This document shows, one piece after another, positions 43,829 to 55,979 of a stretch of 64,000 bases of DNA. This DNA is from Eriocheir sinensis (Eukaryota > Arthropoda > Malacostraca > Decapoda > Varunidae). The notes under the pieces were generated by a model. It was not told the origin of the DNA. It ran no database searches and saw nothing but the letters and a program-made list of their open reading frames with translations. How positions within the stretch are numbered: position 1 is the first letter of the stretch; every line of letters begins with the position of its first letter. The stretch spans positions 354,448 to 418,447 of the forward strand of contig NC_066568.1 in NCBI RefSeq assembly GCF_024679095.1, given 5' to 3'. A program made the position numbers and the translations under genes.

Positions 43829-44753
43829 AACTGTGGTATCAATATACCTCATTATACCTCATTGTTATTACGTAAAATATTAATGTGTAAGGAATTTATA
43901 TGGTGCTAAAAGGATAAACTTGTATGGTGCTATTAGAAGGTAACATAGGTGCCGTTAAGAACGCTTACACGCAGCTGCCGATGTTCGTTTGTTTGGGTTA
44001 CGCGGGCAGCGAGTCTGTCGCTTATAAGTGGATATGAATTGTAGACTCAGCGATATGGAGCGGTGATTCAATCTATGGCACTGGAGGTCAATATATTTTG
44101 CTAATATTTCTATGTTATAACACAATGTTAAGCTATGTAATGTTAACATACTGTGTATAAGAGTGTTTAGAATAGTTTAACCTATGAATGCAACAATATA
44201 TGACTTAGGCTTCAGTGCAAGGAGCCAGAAAGTTTGGGATGTGTAAATTGATTATGTCATCACTTTTCCCATAGTTTCACGGCACGACTGGGGCATGTAT
44301 GGCGCACAAGATGGAGGACTCTTTGTCCAAAGCCACATCATAGGAATAAAGGAAAATTATACCAACGAAGTTTCCATGTCCTGCTGGCAGTCCATGCATG
44401 TCTGCGTGTCTGTGTAAACCAGCCCTAAGGGGTGACTGTTCCATGTGCGCTTCAGTGAAACTCCAAGATACTGCAGCTACAATCAAGCTGCAGTCATAAG
44501 GAAGCACGGCTCTGCAGTGACCTGCAGTAACCACCAACGATCTGCAGTAAACTCCAGCGACCCTGCAGTGGCCTGCCATGTATGTAACTTCACACTGGTC
44601 ACTTCAATGTTTCCATCTCCATGGACAGGTGAGGCAACACTCCTAGCAAGCACTTACAACCTGTCTACATCCACTCATCACCTGCAAGTGAGGGGTTTCC
44701 AAGTTCTCTAGGTCACCGGCATTCAAGAAGTAAGAAGTAAACTCAGTGTTACA
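43826..44753 (+). repeat. Candidate LTR ahead of gag-like frame
   Basis: The segment begins TGTAAC and ends GTTACA, a 6-bp inverted terminal pair of the TG..CA kind. It is 928 bp long and lies 42 bp before the ATG of a gag-like frame. Its 3' partner is not found. The call is inference from ends and position. Confidence 0.35.
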
Positions 44754-44795
44754 TAAAGATTCACTTAGGTGATAATAAGTATAAATCTTCTTACA

Positions 44796-45434
44796 ATGAG
44801 TTCTAATGAGGATGCCACAGTTATTAAGGGTGACCCAGGTAAGGGCCAGGATGAGCAGGTGGACGAGGCAGCACGCAGTGAAAGACAGAGAACACAAACA
44901 GAGAAGGGTAAAGAGTATACAATTCAGGTGTACAAGAGTAGGTGTTCAACAAATAAGCGTGCTTGGAAGAGGTCAGCAAACGGTATCTATGCCAAAGTAC
45001 AGGGGTCAAGTTGTACTAATGAATTACAGGAATGTATAAAAGTTATGGATACAAAGTTTGAAGAGTTTTACAGTGCTTGTGAGGAATTAATTGGAGCTGA
45101 TCCTGAAAGTAATGAACAAATTACTCAGGAGTTGGATGACTGTGAGAAGTTTAACTTTAATGTAATCCATGAAGTTGTAGAGAAAATTAAATCTCTGCAG
45201 CATGAAAATGATTCAGCAATATCTGATAATTCTAATGTTTCAAAGGGTAAACGAGAACAGGCTGGAGCTAAGGCACAGCAGAGCACAGCAAGGCAAGGCA
45301 GAGCAAAACACAGCAAGGCGAGGCGAAACAAAGCACGATTTGGCAAGGCGAAACCAGAAGGACAGGAGCAGCACCACAACAAGCCTCAGCCCATAACCAC
45401 ATCCTCAGCCTCTGCAATCACGCTCAGCCTATAA
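44796..45434 (+). CDS. Gag-like N-terminal frame (possible BEL/Pao)
   Basis: From ATG 44796 the frame gives 212 residues. The start is acidic, then 'YTIQVYKSRCSTNKRAWKRSANGIYAKV' and a helical part ('LQECIKVMDTKFEEFYSACEEL', 'FNVIHEVVEKIKSL'). A Lys/Arg/Ala/Gln-rich tail follows, running into the 38-bp minisatellite, where a repeat variant gives the stop. The helical middle resembles the N-terminal gag of BEL/Pao elements, but I see no zinc knuckle, protease or RT. It could instead be a lone host or MITE frame. Confidence 0.4.
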   Translation: MSSNEDATVIKGDPGKGQDEQVDEAARSERQRTQTEKGKEYTIQVYKSRCSTNKRAWKRSANGIYAKVQGSSCTNELQECIKVMDTKFEEFYSACEELIGADPESNEQITQELDDCEKFNFNVIHEVVEKIKSLQHENDSAISDNSNVSKGKREQAGAKAQQSTARQGRAKHSKARRNKARFGKAKPEGQEQHHNKPQPITTSSASAITLSL

Positions 45435-46062
45435 CCACATCCTCAGCCTCTGCAATCACGCTCAGCCTATAACCACATCCTCAGCCTCTGCAATCACGCT
45501 CAGCCCATAACCACATCCTCAGCCTCTGCAATCACGCTCAGCCTATAACCACATCCTCAGCCTCTGCAATCACACTCAGCCTATAACCACATCCTCAGCC
45601 TCTGCAATCACGCTCAGCCCATAACCACATCCTCAGCCTCTGCAATCACGCTCAGCCCATAACCACATCCTCAGCCTCTGCAATCACGCTCAGCCCATAA
45701 CCACATCCTCAGCCTCTGCAATCACGCTCAGCCCATAACCACATCCTCAGCCTCCTCAATCACGCTCAGCCCATAACCACATCCTCAGCCTCTGCAATCA
45801 CGCTCAGCCCATAACCACATCCTCGGCCTCCTCAATCACGCTCAGCCCATAACCACATCCTCAGCCTCTGCAATCACGCTCAGCCCATAACCACATCCTC
45901 GGCCTCCTCAATCACGCTCAGCCCATAACCACATCCTCGGCCTCCTCAATCACGCTCAGCCCATAACCACATCCTCGGCCTCCTCAATCACGCTCAGCTC
46001 ATAACCACATCCTCGGCCTCCTCAATCACGCTCAGCTCATAACCACCTCCATGGCCTCTTCA
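45386..46062 (+). repeat. 38-bp minisatellite, about 17-18 units
   Basis: The unit is 'cgctcagcccataaccacat' plus 'cctcagcctctgcaatca'. The period is 38 (starts at 45421, 45459, 45497 and so on). Two variants, 'tctgca' and 'cctcctca', alternate towards the right end. It begins inside the gag-like frame. Confidence 0.95.
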
Positions 46063-46481
46063 ACCACGCCTCAGCTCTTAAACAACACAACCCCGACCTC
46101 ATCAACAACGCTGCTACAGTTACCGGCCCCCGGCAGTCTACACCCGCCGGCGCCTCACTCGCCCCAGTGCCTTCCTCCATCCTGCATCAGTCATAACTTC
46201 AAGGGTCTTCAATACAGATATAAGCATTCAAATGTTCCCCAATCTCCCTGATAGATAGTTAGTTAGGTTCAATAATATTCATTTATGTATGTATTCATTT
46301 AAAAATGTCACTCCGCTAACCGCCCAGGGGCTGTAACTATATTCATACACAAGAAAAGTTATTAAGTTACTGTAAGGGCTATAATTTCAAGTCTGTCAAC
46401 CTGCCATTTGGACATTACTGAACACACACCCACACCCACACACGCACATTAGTGAATTATCACCACTCCCCCCTTAACTAA
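46063..46481. other. No gene recognised
   Basis: Low-complexity Pro/Ser-coding sequence leaving the minisatellite, then A/T-rich sequence. No family seen. Confidence 0.5.
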
Positions 46482-46486
46482 ACATT

Positions 46487-46829
46487 CGTAATGGCCCGAA
46501 ATGTACTACAATTGTAATGGTATCGTGTAGTGCGGCGACGGCCTGATGAATGAGCCTCCCATAACCCACTTAGCCAGTGGGGTACCTCTTTGGCCGACTC
46601 GGTAAGGAGTGGCTCTCCCGTCACGCTGGTCGCGGGTTCGATCCCAGGCAGCCGGCGAATACCCTGATCTTGATTAATTTCTCGTGTTATTTCAATACAC
46701 GCAGAGGCCGTGTTGAGAAATAGGAAGGATGGAAAAAGAAGCTCGTCGGGGCATTACATTTTTCCCCATGTAAATAGAGTTAACCTGGGGTGTTTGCGCA
46801 ACCAGTTATATATGTATGTGGGTTTCTCA

Positions 46830-46901
<72 letters not shown>

Positions 46902-48115
46902 GAAGGAAGTACACAAGAGAAGGAGAAAAAAATGAAAAGTATGAGAGGAGAGAGAGAGAAAGAAGTTTGAGAGAGAAGGGAGAGAGAGAGAGAGCGAGAG
47001 GGAAGAGATGGGTGTTGAAACAAAGAGGCCTGTTGTGCTCCCATATCTCCCCTACAATCTGTAGTGTCAACAAAATTCAGAGGTGTCAGGGGTCAAAACA
47101 GGGTATCGTTGCCAAAAGTGGTCAATCTGCCTTCTTTTAATTATTGCGGGAGAACGGTAAATATTTATAATGGAAATAAAATACCAGTGACCTTATATTG
47201 ATATTGGAGGCCTACCAAGGAAATCTCAGGTCTCAAGCAGGCCTACCCCGCGACCAGTTTGTCACTCCGTGACGTCACACCAAGGCATTTTGGGGCCGAG
47301 ACTAACGCCCCTTCCTCGCACTAGGTTGTGGGAGCGAGCTCATTCTCACGAGCGACATCGCCCCTTTCAGGTGAGGAAAGAGCTGTTCACGGTGTTCAAC
47401 TCACTTTGGCTATAATACTATAACTGAGACTGGGATTCTCACGAGCGACATCACCTCTTTCAGGTTTGCCAAAGGCAAGCCTGACAGATAGGAAGCTGGG
47501 CGTCGCCCAGACCAAGGCCAACATGCAGCAGTAAACACTTTTGAAGCTGCATTGTGGGGGATTGCCGGTGGCAGGGTGTGTGAAGAGAGGAAGGAAAGGA
47601 GAAGGCCAAAAGGGTGGTATGTGTGTCGTTCTCAGGGGTAACAATGGATAAGCGCAAACACTCACTAGTTTAGTTAGGACTTAATTAAGGTGTGGAATGG
47701 TGGAGTCTGTGTTTCCCCGTGTGGGTGGAAACAGTTATTATGTTGGTGCTCCTTATTGCCATGTGTGCATGTTAGTTTAAGGTGTTAATGTTAACCTGTG
47801 TTCATGGTATTTACAAATGTAATTAGTGATGTAAGATACGTAAGCTAACCTCTAATAAGTGGACCCTGTCCTATGACCCTTAGCTCACCATCAGAATCTC
47901 TAAACAGTAATTACCTCAAGTAACTTTCTTAAAGTCGTGTTACCTATATTACTTGGGCAGGTGATGATCCTGTGTGCGATAATGATGCCTCATATAAGAC
48001 TGGGTGAATAAACTACTAATTTTACTCTGTGGTTTAAATGATCAACAATTAATTCTACTTTGAGGTATAATGAGCCTACATAATTAATTAAAAGAGTGCC
48101 CATGAACGGCACGAC
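46487..48115 (+). repeat. Solo-LTR-like repeat, copy B, with SINE insertion
   Basis: Highly similar to 21283-23227 across its length. ACATT flanks both ends (46482-46486 and 48116-48120), a 5-bp duplication as left by LTR elements. It has a SINE inserted near its start (46526-46758), a shorter GA tract (about 46833-46893), only one full 92-bp unit, and AATAAA near the end. Confidence 0.6.
46526..46758 (+). mobile_element. tRNA-derived SINE, copy 2 (best preserved)
   Basis: It has TGTAGTGCGGCGACGG at the head. The B-box-like GGGTTCGATCCC lies at 46634-46645, with a TGGCCGACTCGG A-box-like element about 45 bp before it. The 3' part is A/T-rich with 'atttctcgtg'. The pol III box spacing and the 'CCCGTCACGC' anticodon-arm-like piece suggest a tRNA origin, perhaps tRNA-Asp. 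The uninterrupted sister repeat at 21283 shows the insertion point. Confidence 0.8.
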
Positions 48116-48120
48116 ACATT

Positions 48121-48831
48121 GTCTCAGAGTGGTTCACACGGGAATCCACCCACCTTCCATCATTACCGCACTAAAGGTAACCATCACAACCCAGAACGAG
48201 TGTTCACTTGTCCTGAGGCTTGTCTCAACATCATTGACAACCGCTCGGAAATAGCCAGACGACCACACCGCTACCACATTACCATCAAATCAGTGGCTGT
48301 CAGAAGGAATGTAGCGTTGCCTTGAAAAAAAAAAAAAAAAAAAAAAAAAAAAGACGTTACACTAAGATTTTCAGGGTGTTTGCCCTAAGGGAATAAGCCA
48401 TTTCAAAAGCTGCAGTTGGGACCGAAAGGGACAACTACCTTCCGAACTAAGACCAAGACCCAAGATGATAGATACAGTGAACACTGCTCTCATTCACGTG
48501 GTATGCTCTCCCTACGGCAAAGTAACTCATCCCAAAACGTAACTTCTCCTAAATCTGAATTCTTCTCCAAGGTGAACACCTATCTCAAACGCATTGGGGT
48601 GCTTTCAGCAGGTGTTTTGGAAGAACAGTGTTGCCACTCATGCCAGGGCTACTTGGTGCGACAAGTGGAAAATTTAAAAATCCTAAAAAAAATCTTCCAT
48701 GACAATCCGTATAAAACCGAAACCGTACTATTGGAAACCATACTATTTGAGGGACGACTGTATTTCATTTGAGCCAGTAATGTGAAAACAGTAGATAAAT
48801 CAGTTTGTTTGATGCCAACCTTCAATTTCAG
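48121..48831. other. A28 run and pogo-like right end
   Basis: A short unassigned frame (48119-48325) is followed by a run of about 28 A at 48325-48352. Then comes sequence related to 38540-38583, and an inverted CAGTCGTCCCTCAAATAGT-type end at about 48745-48764. No supported gene. Confidence 0.45.
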
Positions 48832-48922
48832 ATACCTATATTCAGGCATGGAAGCTGGCTGAAAAAGCAGAATATCTTTCAGATGTCCAGAGTGATGGAG
48901 ATTATGGAAGAGGATTCAGAAA
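48832..48922 (+). pseudogene. Exon-like fragment of DUF4806-type gene N-terminal region
   Basis: It follows a TTCAATTTCAG acceptor and reads 'TYIQAWKLAEKAEYLSDVQ' and 'YGRGFRK' up to AAA|GTAGG. The 'Y.EA..KA.KAE.TSDLQS....GRGKR' pattern precedes DUF4806 in the same protein family as the 42-kb exons. It lies 5.7 kb downstream of the C-terminal exons, so it would belong to another copy or be a scattered relic. Confidence 0.3.
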
Positions 48923-49651
48923 GTAGGAAAATAGCAATTTAATGCAAACACTTTAGTAACAACTGTCATGTAATTACTCATATAGTTGTTTCCTAAAATT
49001 ATTAAAATGCTCATAATTATCATAAATGGCATGAAGAATGCACTGAAGAAAAGAGGTAGCCTGTGGAGCAAGGTAGAGTGCTTGTGTGTATAGAAATGAA
49101 TGGAGGAAAGTGGTGTATGCATGATTCTGACACAGCTCAGCAGAATGGTGGAGGCATCTGGCATCCGTACACACTTTCACTGGTCTCCAGCGCGCAGCCT
49201 ACCGAAGGCAACAGATCATTTTCTCCTTTTGTTCGGAATACAAGTCATGTCTCGTGACGCGTCAAGTAGTTCCTCTGCTCCAGGCGGAAGTAGAGCGCAG
49301 GCGAATCAAAGTGACAGTGACTCTGATGACTGCTATGGTAGTGACACTGACAGAGGAGGGAGGGGCAAGTATTTGGTTACTGATAGTTATGTAATAATGG
49401 ATTTAGTTTTTTGTTATTTCTGACACAGTTCAGCAGCCTCTTGGCGAGTTGTCCCTGCTCCTGGTCCAATCAGGGGTGGGGTGAGTTGGAAACCATAATG
49501 CAGCAGCTGAGGTAAACCAGCACTGCTGTTGGGCCTGGCTGTGAAAATCCCTTTGGTATGTGTGGCACATGTCCCTGTGCACATGGAGGGGGTCAGATCT
49601 ACAAATTGGGTGGAGTCATGTTTACTGGAAATGTTATTGATTATAAAAAAA

Positions 49652-49861
49652 AGTCTGTTCACTTAAGTCTGACCCAAGCTGACAACACAGACCTAAGCGG
49701 TTCGTAAGCACAGTGCAGATTAGCAGAAAGTGCTGCGTGAGATAAACACAAGCAGAGGTTAAAGAAAACTTGGAAGCCATAGCAGCAGCCAATCAGCACT
49801 CAGCTTGCAAACACACTTAGGTTTATATTGTCAGCTTAGGTCAGACTTAAGTGAACAGACT
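49652..49861. mobile_element. Short MITE, 210 bp, long inverted ends
   Basis: AGTCTGTTCACTTAAGTC at the left and its inverse at the right extend to about 48 bp of near-perfect inverted repeat. There is no coding capacity. Related single ends occur at 57234 and near 52638. Confidence 0.85.
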
Positions 49862-49915
49862 ATCATTAATTTGGCTCCACCCCTACTCACCTGGAGCTTA
49901 AGTGGGCTAAGTGAG

Positions 49916-49955
<40 letters not shown>
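49916..49955. repeat. (GT)n microsatellite
   Basis: About 38 bp of pure GT before the minus-strand LINE. Confidence 0.9.
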
Positions 49956-49957
<2 letters not shown>

Positions 49958-50046
49958 TTACCTAGTTGTGAAATACAGGAAAAGAGCCGTACTAGGCTCT
50001 TGCTGTCCAGTCTCCATAACGCTTATTATCCAGTTTGGCTTTAGAT

Positions 50047-51947
50047 TCATGAACTGTTTTTGCACACAGTCTCCTCATCAAGTCCGTTCCATGTTATGCT
50101 TCTGTATGGAAAACTGTATTTCTTGATGTCTCTCCTATAGTCACTCTTCTTCAATTTCTTACCACTGCCTCTTGTCACACTTCTGTCATGTACCACTAGG
50201 TCTTCCCTGTCCAATTTCTCCAATCCCTCTTGTATCCTGTACAATGCTATAGGTCCCCTCTCTCTCTTCTCTCCAGTGTTGTTAGTCCCAATTTCTCCAG
50301 TCTTTCTTCATAAGTATGTTCTCTCAGAGTTTCCGGTAATTTAGTCGCTGCTCTTTGTATTCTTTCCAACTTTCTAATTTCTTTCTTCAATCTAGGTGAC
50401 CACACTAATGCTGCATATTCCAGTCTTGGACGTATCATCGATGTTATTAGTTGCTTCACCATTTCTTCATCTAAATAAGTAAATGCTGCTTTTATGTTTC
50501 AAAGAAGATTGTATGTTTCCCCAGTTATCCGGTCTATATGTTTTCCAAAGGATAACTTATCTGTTATGATCACTCCCAGATCTTTTTCTTCAGTTTTTTT
50601 CATGATTCTTTCATTACTCAGAGAGTAGTTCCCCAATATTCGTCTACTGCTCTTACCAAACTCCATCACACTACACTTCTCTGTATTGAATGTCATTTCC
50701 CATTTGCGTGACCATTCACTTATTCTATCGAGATCTTGGCTCAGGGCTACACAGCCTTCTTCATTAGCCACCCTCCTCATTATTTTAGCATCATCAGCAA
50801 ACATATTCATATAGCTTGTCACCCCTTGTCATGTCATTAACATATATTACAAGCATAATCGGAGCCAACACCGATCCTTGGGGGACTCCACTAGTTACAT
50901 CCATCCAGCTCGATTTATTGTTCCTGATTACTGTTCTCATTTCTCTCTTCGTCAAAAAGTCCATAATCCAATCCAATATTGAACCACCCAGACCTCCAAC
51001 ATGATTACGTTTCCATATTAATCACTTGTGTGGTACTTTATCAAACGCCTTCATTAAGTCCAGATACACACAATCTGCCCAACCGTCCCTTTCCTGTATT
51101 ATATCAATTACTCTTGAATAGAAGCTGATCAGATTAGTTACACAAGACCGTCCTCCTCTGAATCAGAATTGGCTATTTGTTAATATCCAATTCTTCAAAT
51201 AATTTTCTAACTTCATCTGCTGATGTTTGTATTCTCTCCAGACCCATCCACTCTATTTCCCGGCACTGCATCTACACCTTCAAACTCACTCTCCCTTGTG
51301 AACACTGTTTGGAAACAATTATTCATCACTTCTACTATTTCACTGATACTATCAAAAGTTTCACCATTAACTTTAACTTTCTGAATCTCATCTCTATTTT
51401 TCAACTTTCCATTTATGAACTTATAAAACAGCTTTGGCTGGTCTTTGCACTTATCTACAATATTTTTCTCAAAATTTCTTTTTTCTTCTCTTCTTACTTT
51501 GACATAAGCATTCCTCTTCCTTTTGTACTCATTCCATAGATCCATCCTCCTATTTTTTCTCCATTTGTTCCATGCCTTCTCCTTATCCTGCTTGGCATCT
51601 ACACACTTTCTATTATACCACTCTTCTCTTGATTTCTGGCCTTCTTTCATCCTTGGTACCCACTTTTCCACTCCTTCGTTGTAAATCTATAGAAAGATAG
51701 CCCATTTTTCCTCCACATTATCAGCCTCAAAAAAGGGATCCCATTGTGCTTCCTCAAAATGTTTCCCAAGTTGATCAAAATTTGCCTTATTAAAGTTAAA
51801 CCATTCTTTCCTGTAGTCCCCATTCCTGATTATTTTACCTCCTTCTCGTAATATGTACTCGATAAGTACGTGATCGCTCTTCCCTATAGGGCTCTTATAG
51901 TTCATCTCCTCTATGATATCTGGCTCCCTGGTGATTCTCAAGTCCAA
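50047..51947 (-). pseudogene. Third LINE, endonuclease end plus RT, decayed
   Basis: Read on the minus strand. The end of the endonuclease ('SPIGKSDHVLIEY') is at about 51880. A Lys/Arg-rich linker follows ('KAWNKWRKNRR..', 51670-51300). The RT has 'GVPQGSVLAPIMLVIYVNDM' and catalytic 'FADDAKI' at about 50795, then 'WEMTFNTEKCSVMEFG' and 'RPRLEYAALVWSP'. The C-terminal end is near 50047. Several stops break it. The protein is related to but clearly distinct from the two CR1-like copies; a short piece of the same family recurs at 58250-58300. Confidence 0.8.
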
Positions 51948-51959
51948 TCTAAATGGCTT

Positions 51960-52410
51960 GTCTTCTCCTCTGAATCTTGTATTTGGTTATTGCAATGGGT
52001 ACAGAATCATATTTTGTGGAGTCTGTCTCAGAAGAATTTGTAATTTAGCTTATATACATAACTTAATCATATTTATATAACTGATAAATTCTATCATCAA
52101 CAATAGTTGTAATGGTTACAAAATCTTATTTTGTGTAATCTGATTTGGAAGGAGTCATAATCTTCCATATATTACTGTAACTTTGTGTATGTGACAAATT
52201 TATTCTATTATACATTACATTAACTTTGTTTTTATAACTTTAATTTCAGTATCAGCAGTCCCTAAGCTGACTGGCAGGGCATCTTGCCAGACTCTACTGT
52301 GGGGCTCAACTCAACAGCTGCAAGCAGGCAGCTGCAATGGACCAGTGGACCAGTGCAATGGACCATCTGTCGATGCTACCTAGATAACACATCTAAGTAC
52401 CATCGACAGA

Positions 52411-52458
<48 letters not shown>

Positions 52459-52870
52459 TTATTTTCTTTTATATTCTTACTTATCAGGTCTGATTAAAAT
52501 GTCACTTATTAATTTTCATGTTTACAGAGTTGCTAGTATTTATTTTTGAAAGGAAGAGATTATTTGAGCAGAAAGTATATGCATTAGTTTTTTATTAAAA
52601 TGTTACTATTATTTAATGTTTAGAGAGAGTGTCTATAGTCTGTCCAAATTAACTTGGCCAATTTGCACCGAGAAGCCCCTCCCTCATACTGGCTAAGCTC
52701 CACCCCCCTTTCACCTGATTGGCTGTTCATGACATCATGCATTGTTTCAGAGACATGTACCAAATATATATGATTGAGATAATCTAGCTAGTTTCATGAT
52801 TAAAAAATATTTGTAATTTAATTGAATGACGGCACGCTAATTTAACAATCAATGACATCACCTAAGAATC
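51960..52870. other. No gene; (TG)n tract
   Basis: A/T-rich sequence with (TG)n at about 52411-52454. An 'agtctgtccaaatt' MITE-like end starts near 52638. Nothing coding. Confidence 0.5.
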
Positions 52871-53273
52871 AAAGTACAATAATAATACTACCAGTTTTCA
52901 AGGGAGAACGGGGCCTTCAAGGCAATACGGCAGCAGCACTGAAGGCAATGACAGTAGGCTACCTATAAAGTAATGCACACTTTCCGTGATTATTTCCTAC
53001 ATAGCTCATTCACATAGGCATACTAAATATCACATAAAAAGTATCTTCAACAGTAACCTCATACAGGTAGGAATCATTGTATTAATGAGTAAGTTTTGTA
53101 TTTGTGGCATAGAGGGGCTGGTAGGCTATGTACGCTTGGCGGGATAGCGGGTGACGGAGAGCGCTGCAGACGCACCACCCGTCTCTCCAAGCCACAAATA
53201 ACAAAACTTACTCCTCAATACAATGATTCCTACTTGTATGAAGTTACTGTAGAAGATACATTTTATGTGATAA

Positions 53274-54377
53274 CAGTACTGTCTCCAGGATTGCGAGTTT
53301 CAAATTTGCGATTCACCGAGTTTGCGATAGGGACCCCCAAAAATATATTTTATTGAAAACTGAAATTGCAATATGACCCGAAAGGAAAAGGAAAAGGCTG
53401 CTAAAACCAGGTTTTTTCACACCTAGTTGTGGTCCTTTGTAGTGCGGCGACGGCCTGATGAACGAGCCTCCCATAACCCACTTAGCCAGTGGGGTACCTC
53501 TTTGGCCGACTCGGTAAGGAGTGGCTCTCCCGTCACGCTGGTCGCGGGTTCAATCCCAGGCAGCCAGGGAATACCCTCTCCTTGTTGTGATTAATTTCTA
53601 GTGTGTTTCGATACACGCAGAGGACGTGTGGGACTGGGAGAGTAATAGAAAAAAAGAGAATAGAAAATCTCGTCATTAAACCTTGACTCCCATTCTCACC
53701 CTTATCCACCCCCTGGGCCTTTCCATTGGCCGCGATAAGCATGGTGAGTGGGATCCGGGCAGCCAGGCGCATGTGTGCGAGTAGCCCCGACCGTGCGGTG
53801 GGCCCGAGCAGCTGACGGGCGGCTGATGATGGCGATGGTGATGAGTCGGCGGCGTGGCCCCGGCATCGGCGAGACCCAAACGGCATTTTCACAGGGGCCC
53901 ACGTGTGAGTGGCTGTGCCCATTGTGGGACCAGGCTCCTCAGTTTGCCAATTCTCACTTTCCACATGTTGCGTGGGACCCCTTTCCTTTCTTCCATCTCT
54001 TTTTCAAAAAGAAGAGATGGAAGAAAAGAAAGGGGTCCCGTGCAACATGTGGAAAACAAGAATCGGCAAATTGAAAAGCCCAAACCCACAACAAACATAG
54101 CCACACACCCACGGGCCCCGGCAAAAACACCGTTCAGGCGGCGCTGATGCAAAGGCCATGCCGCCGACACCCTCATCAGCCGCCCGTCAGCTGCTTGGGC
54201 TCAGCACGCAGCTCGGGCCATCTGCACACATGTGCTTGGCCACCCGGATTGGTGGCCAAGCGCAAGATGTCGACGGTTTTCAGTTTTCCCCATAAGAATA
54301 ATGGTTCAAAGTTTGCGATTTGAACGTTTGCGACCCACAACATCGACCTATTTATCGCAAACTTGGAGACAGTATTG
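53274..54377. mobile_element. pogo-like MITE carrying a SINE and a hairpin
   Basis: The ends are CAGTACTGTCTCC and GGAGACAGTATTG with sub-terminal 'tttgcga' repeats, and TA at the right flank. A SINE lies at 53438-53677. A strong hairpin around 53960-54052 has 'cacatgttgcgtgggaccc' arms with a short loop of 'tttttcaaaaa' type. Confidence 0.65.
53438..53677 (+). mobile_element. tRNA-derived SINE, copy 3
   Basis: Same family as 46526-46758. Its B box reads GGGTTCAATCCC, one base off the consensus. It ends in a 'gaaaatctcgtcatta' tail. Confidence 0.8.
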
Positions 54378-54537
54378 TATATTTAGTATGCCTATGTGAA
54401 CAAGCAATGTCGGAAATAATGAAATAATGGCGGAAAGTGTGCATTACTTTATAGGTAGCCTACTATCATCACCTTCAATGCTGCTGCTGTATTGTCTTGA
54501 AGGGCCCGTTCTCCTTCAAAACTGGCAGTAGTGTTAT

Positions 54538-54624
54538 CGTTCCGAAGGTATAGCACTTAACTCAAGGATCGCGAAACTCAAGATATTGAAAACACTGAAA
54601 AAGCGCTTATCTGTTCCAACCCGT

Positions 54625-54705
<81 letters not shown>

Positions 54706-54811
54706 GGCTGTGGCACTAGTAGACTATCCATCTGGGCCTGATGGTCAGCCCCAAGCCTGTCATGGCGCAGTGGCGCTATTATGATTGGCTCATGCTGCTC
54801 TCCATCACTAC
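54538..54811. repeat. Fragment of CTCGAG-type pogo-like end, with (TA)n
   Basis: The part 'gttccgaaggtatagc' to 'cgcttatctgttcc' matches the sub-terminal region of the elements at 33340-33420 and 61915-62000. It is followed by about 74 bp of TA (54628-54701) and further sequence shared with 33200-33250. Confidence 0.6.
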
Positions 54812-55200
54812 TCATTTTCTCCTTTCCCCTACACGTCTACACACCCACAGCCTACCACCATCAGCCCTGTGTCTCCTGAAGGTGTGTAGGCAGCAAAATA
54901 AACTTGATAAGCGGTAACTCACCAGGACGGGAAGCGGCATTTTGAACGGACGCTGTTTGTTGACACTTGATTCACGGGAGTTTGAGGAATTGTAGGAGCG
55001 TGGCTTGCTGCTCCGAAGAACACGCATATTTTTCTGTGATAAATAAAGGTTTTCCAACATTATTATCTTATAAACATCATCAAAGTAGACATAACACAGA
55101 GGATATAAATAAGATACAGTATAAGGAGAGGGAGAAATATTCACATAAAAATCATATAAATACATTGACAGTCGTAACAGAGTATTAAGATATTGTTAAA
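54812..55200 (-). repeat. Interspersed repeat X, copy 2
   Basis: Same block as at 28100-28500 and 56430-56812, in the same orientation and again followed by the LINE tail. Confidence 0.75.
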
Positions 55201-55960
55201 TAAATGGTTTCTCTCTCATCATCATTTCATCGACGCCTGCTCCAAGGAGCTCCCATCAGGGGATGGCTACGGCAGAAGTTTCCACCTTTCACTATCCAGA
55301 CACTCCCTCCCTGCCTGCTCAAAGTTTCTCAAGGATCTTTCACCCTTTTTCCTGATATACTCCTGCACCATATCTCTTCATTTCACTGGAGGTCATCCTC
55401 TAGCATTCCCTCCCTCTATCTCACTCACATACACCCTTCTGGTCATCTTACTCTCCTCCATTCGCTTCATGTGGACAAACCACTTTAAAGTCTGTCGCTT
55501 CACTTCTTCCACCACTCCACACTTCTTCCCTTCACCCCCGTGACACATTCCAAAAGGCTCATACACACTTTCATTACTCATTCCATCCATTCTACTCACA
55601 CCACAAGCACTCCTCAAATAACTCATTTTCCACTGCCTGCACTCAAGACCTCTGACTCTCATTCCAGGCCCACATTTCACTTGCATATGTGAGGGTTGGT
55701 ACTATTATTGTATTTCTCAAATCCCTTTTTACCTCCAGGTTCACACTTCTGCCAGCCATGATTCGTCCCAAAGACCCTACCACCCTTCTTCCTTGCAATG
55801 CCCTTTCTCTTATCTTACCCTTTGTATCACCATGCTTACACCTAACTGATCCAAGGTACTTAAACTCATTGACTTCCATTTCTTCACCATTCAAAATTAT
55901 TTTGCATTCTTTTTCACATTCAATTCCCACTCTATATGGGCATACAAGATCTACAACCTC
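55201..55960 (-). pseudogene. LINE C-terminal fragment, uninterrupted copy
   Basis: On the minus strand: 'MEVNEFKYLGSV', 'ERALQGRRVVGSLGRI', 'LRNTIIVPTLTYASEMWAWN', then 'MSYLRSACGVSRMDGMSNESVY' and 'MEESKMTRRVYVSEI'. This is the region after the RT active site in Jockey/RTE-like LINEs. It gives the empty sites for the two insertions in the sister copies. Confidence 0.7.
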
Positions 55961-55979
55961 ACTTCTACTTCACTCACAA

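Larger units (their letters stand above)
52880..54537. mobile_element. Palindromic element split at its centre by two MITEs
   Basis: The outer arms (about 52890-53029 and 54379-54535) are inverted copies: 'ctacctataaagtaatgcac' and 'ggcatactaaat' against their inverse. At the symmetry centre lie a smaller foldback (about 53028-53272, arms with 'ggaatcattgtatt') and a pogo-like MITE (53274-54377). This gives a clear order of insertion. Confidence 0.7.

Noticed and set aside
46634..46645. Functional tRNA gene
   Set aside because: The B box is good, but acceptor and D arms do not pair as a cloverleaf and the sequence is repeated as a SINE.
49100..49423. Ser/Asp-rich frame as a first exon
   Set aside because: ATG at 49229 and an AGGGGCAAGT possible donor are suggestive, but no partner exon or family is recognised.
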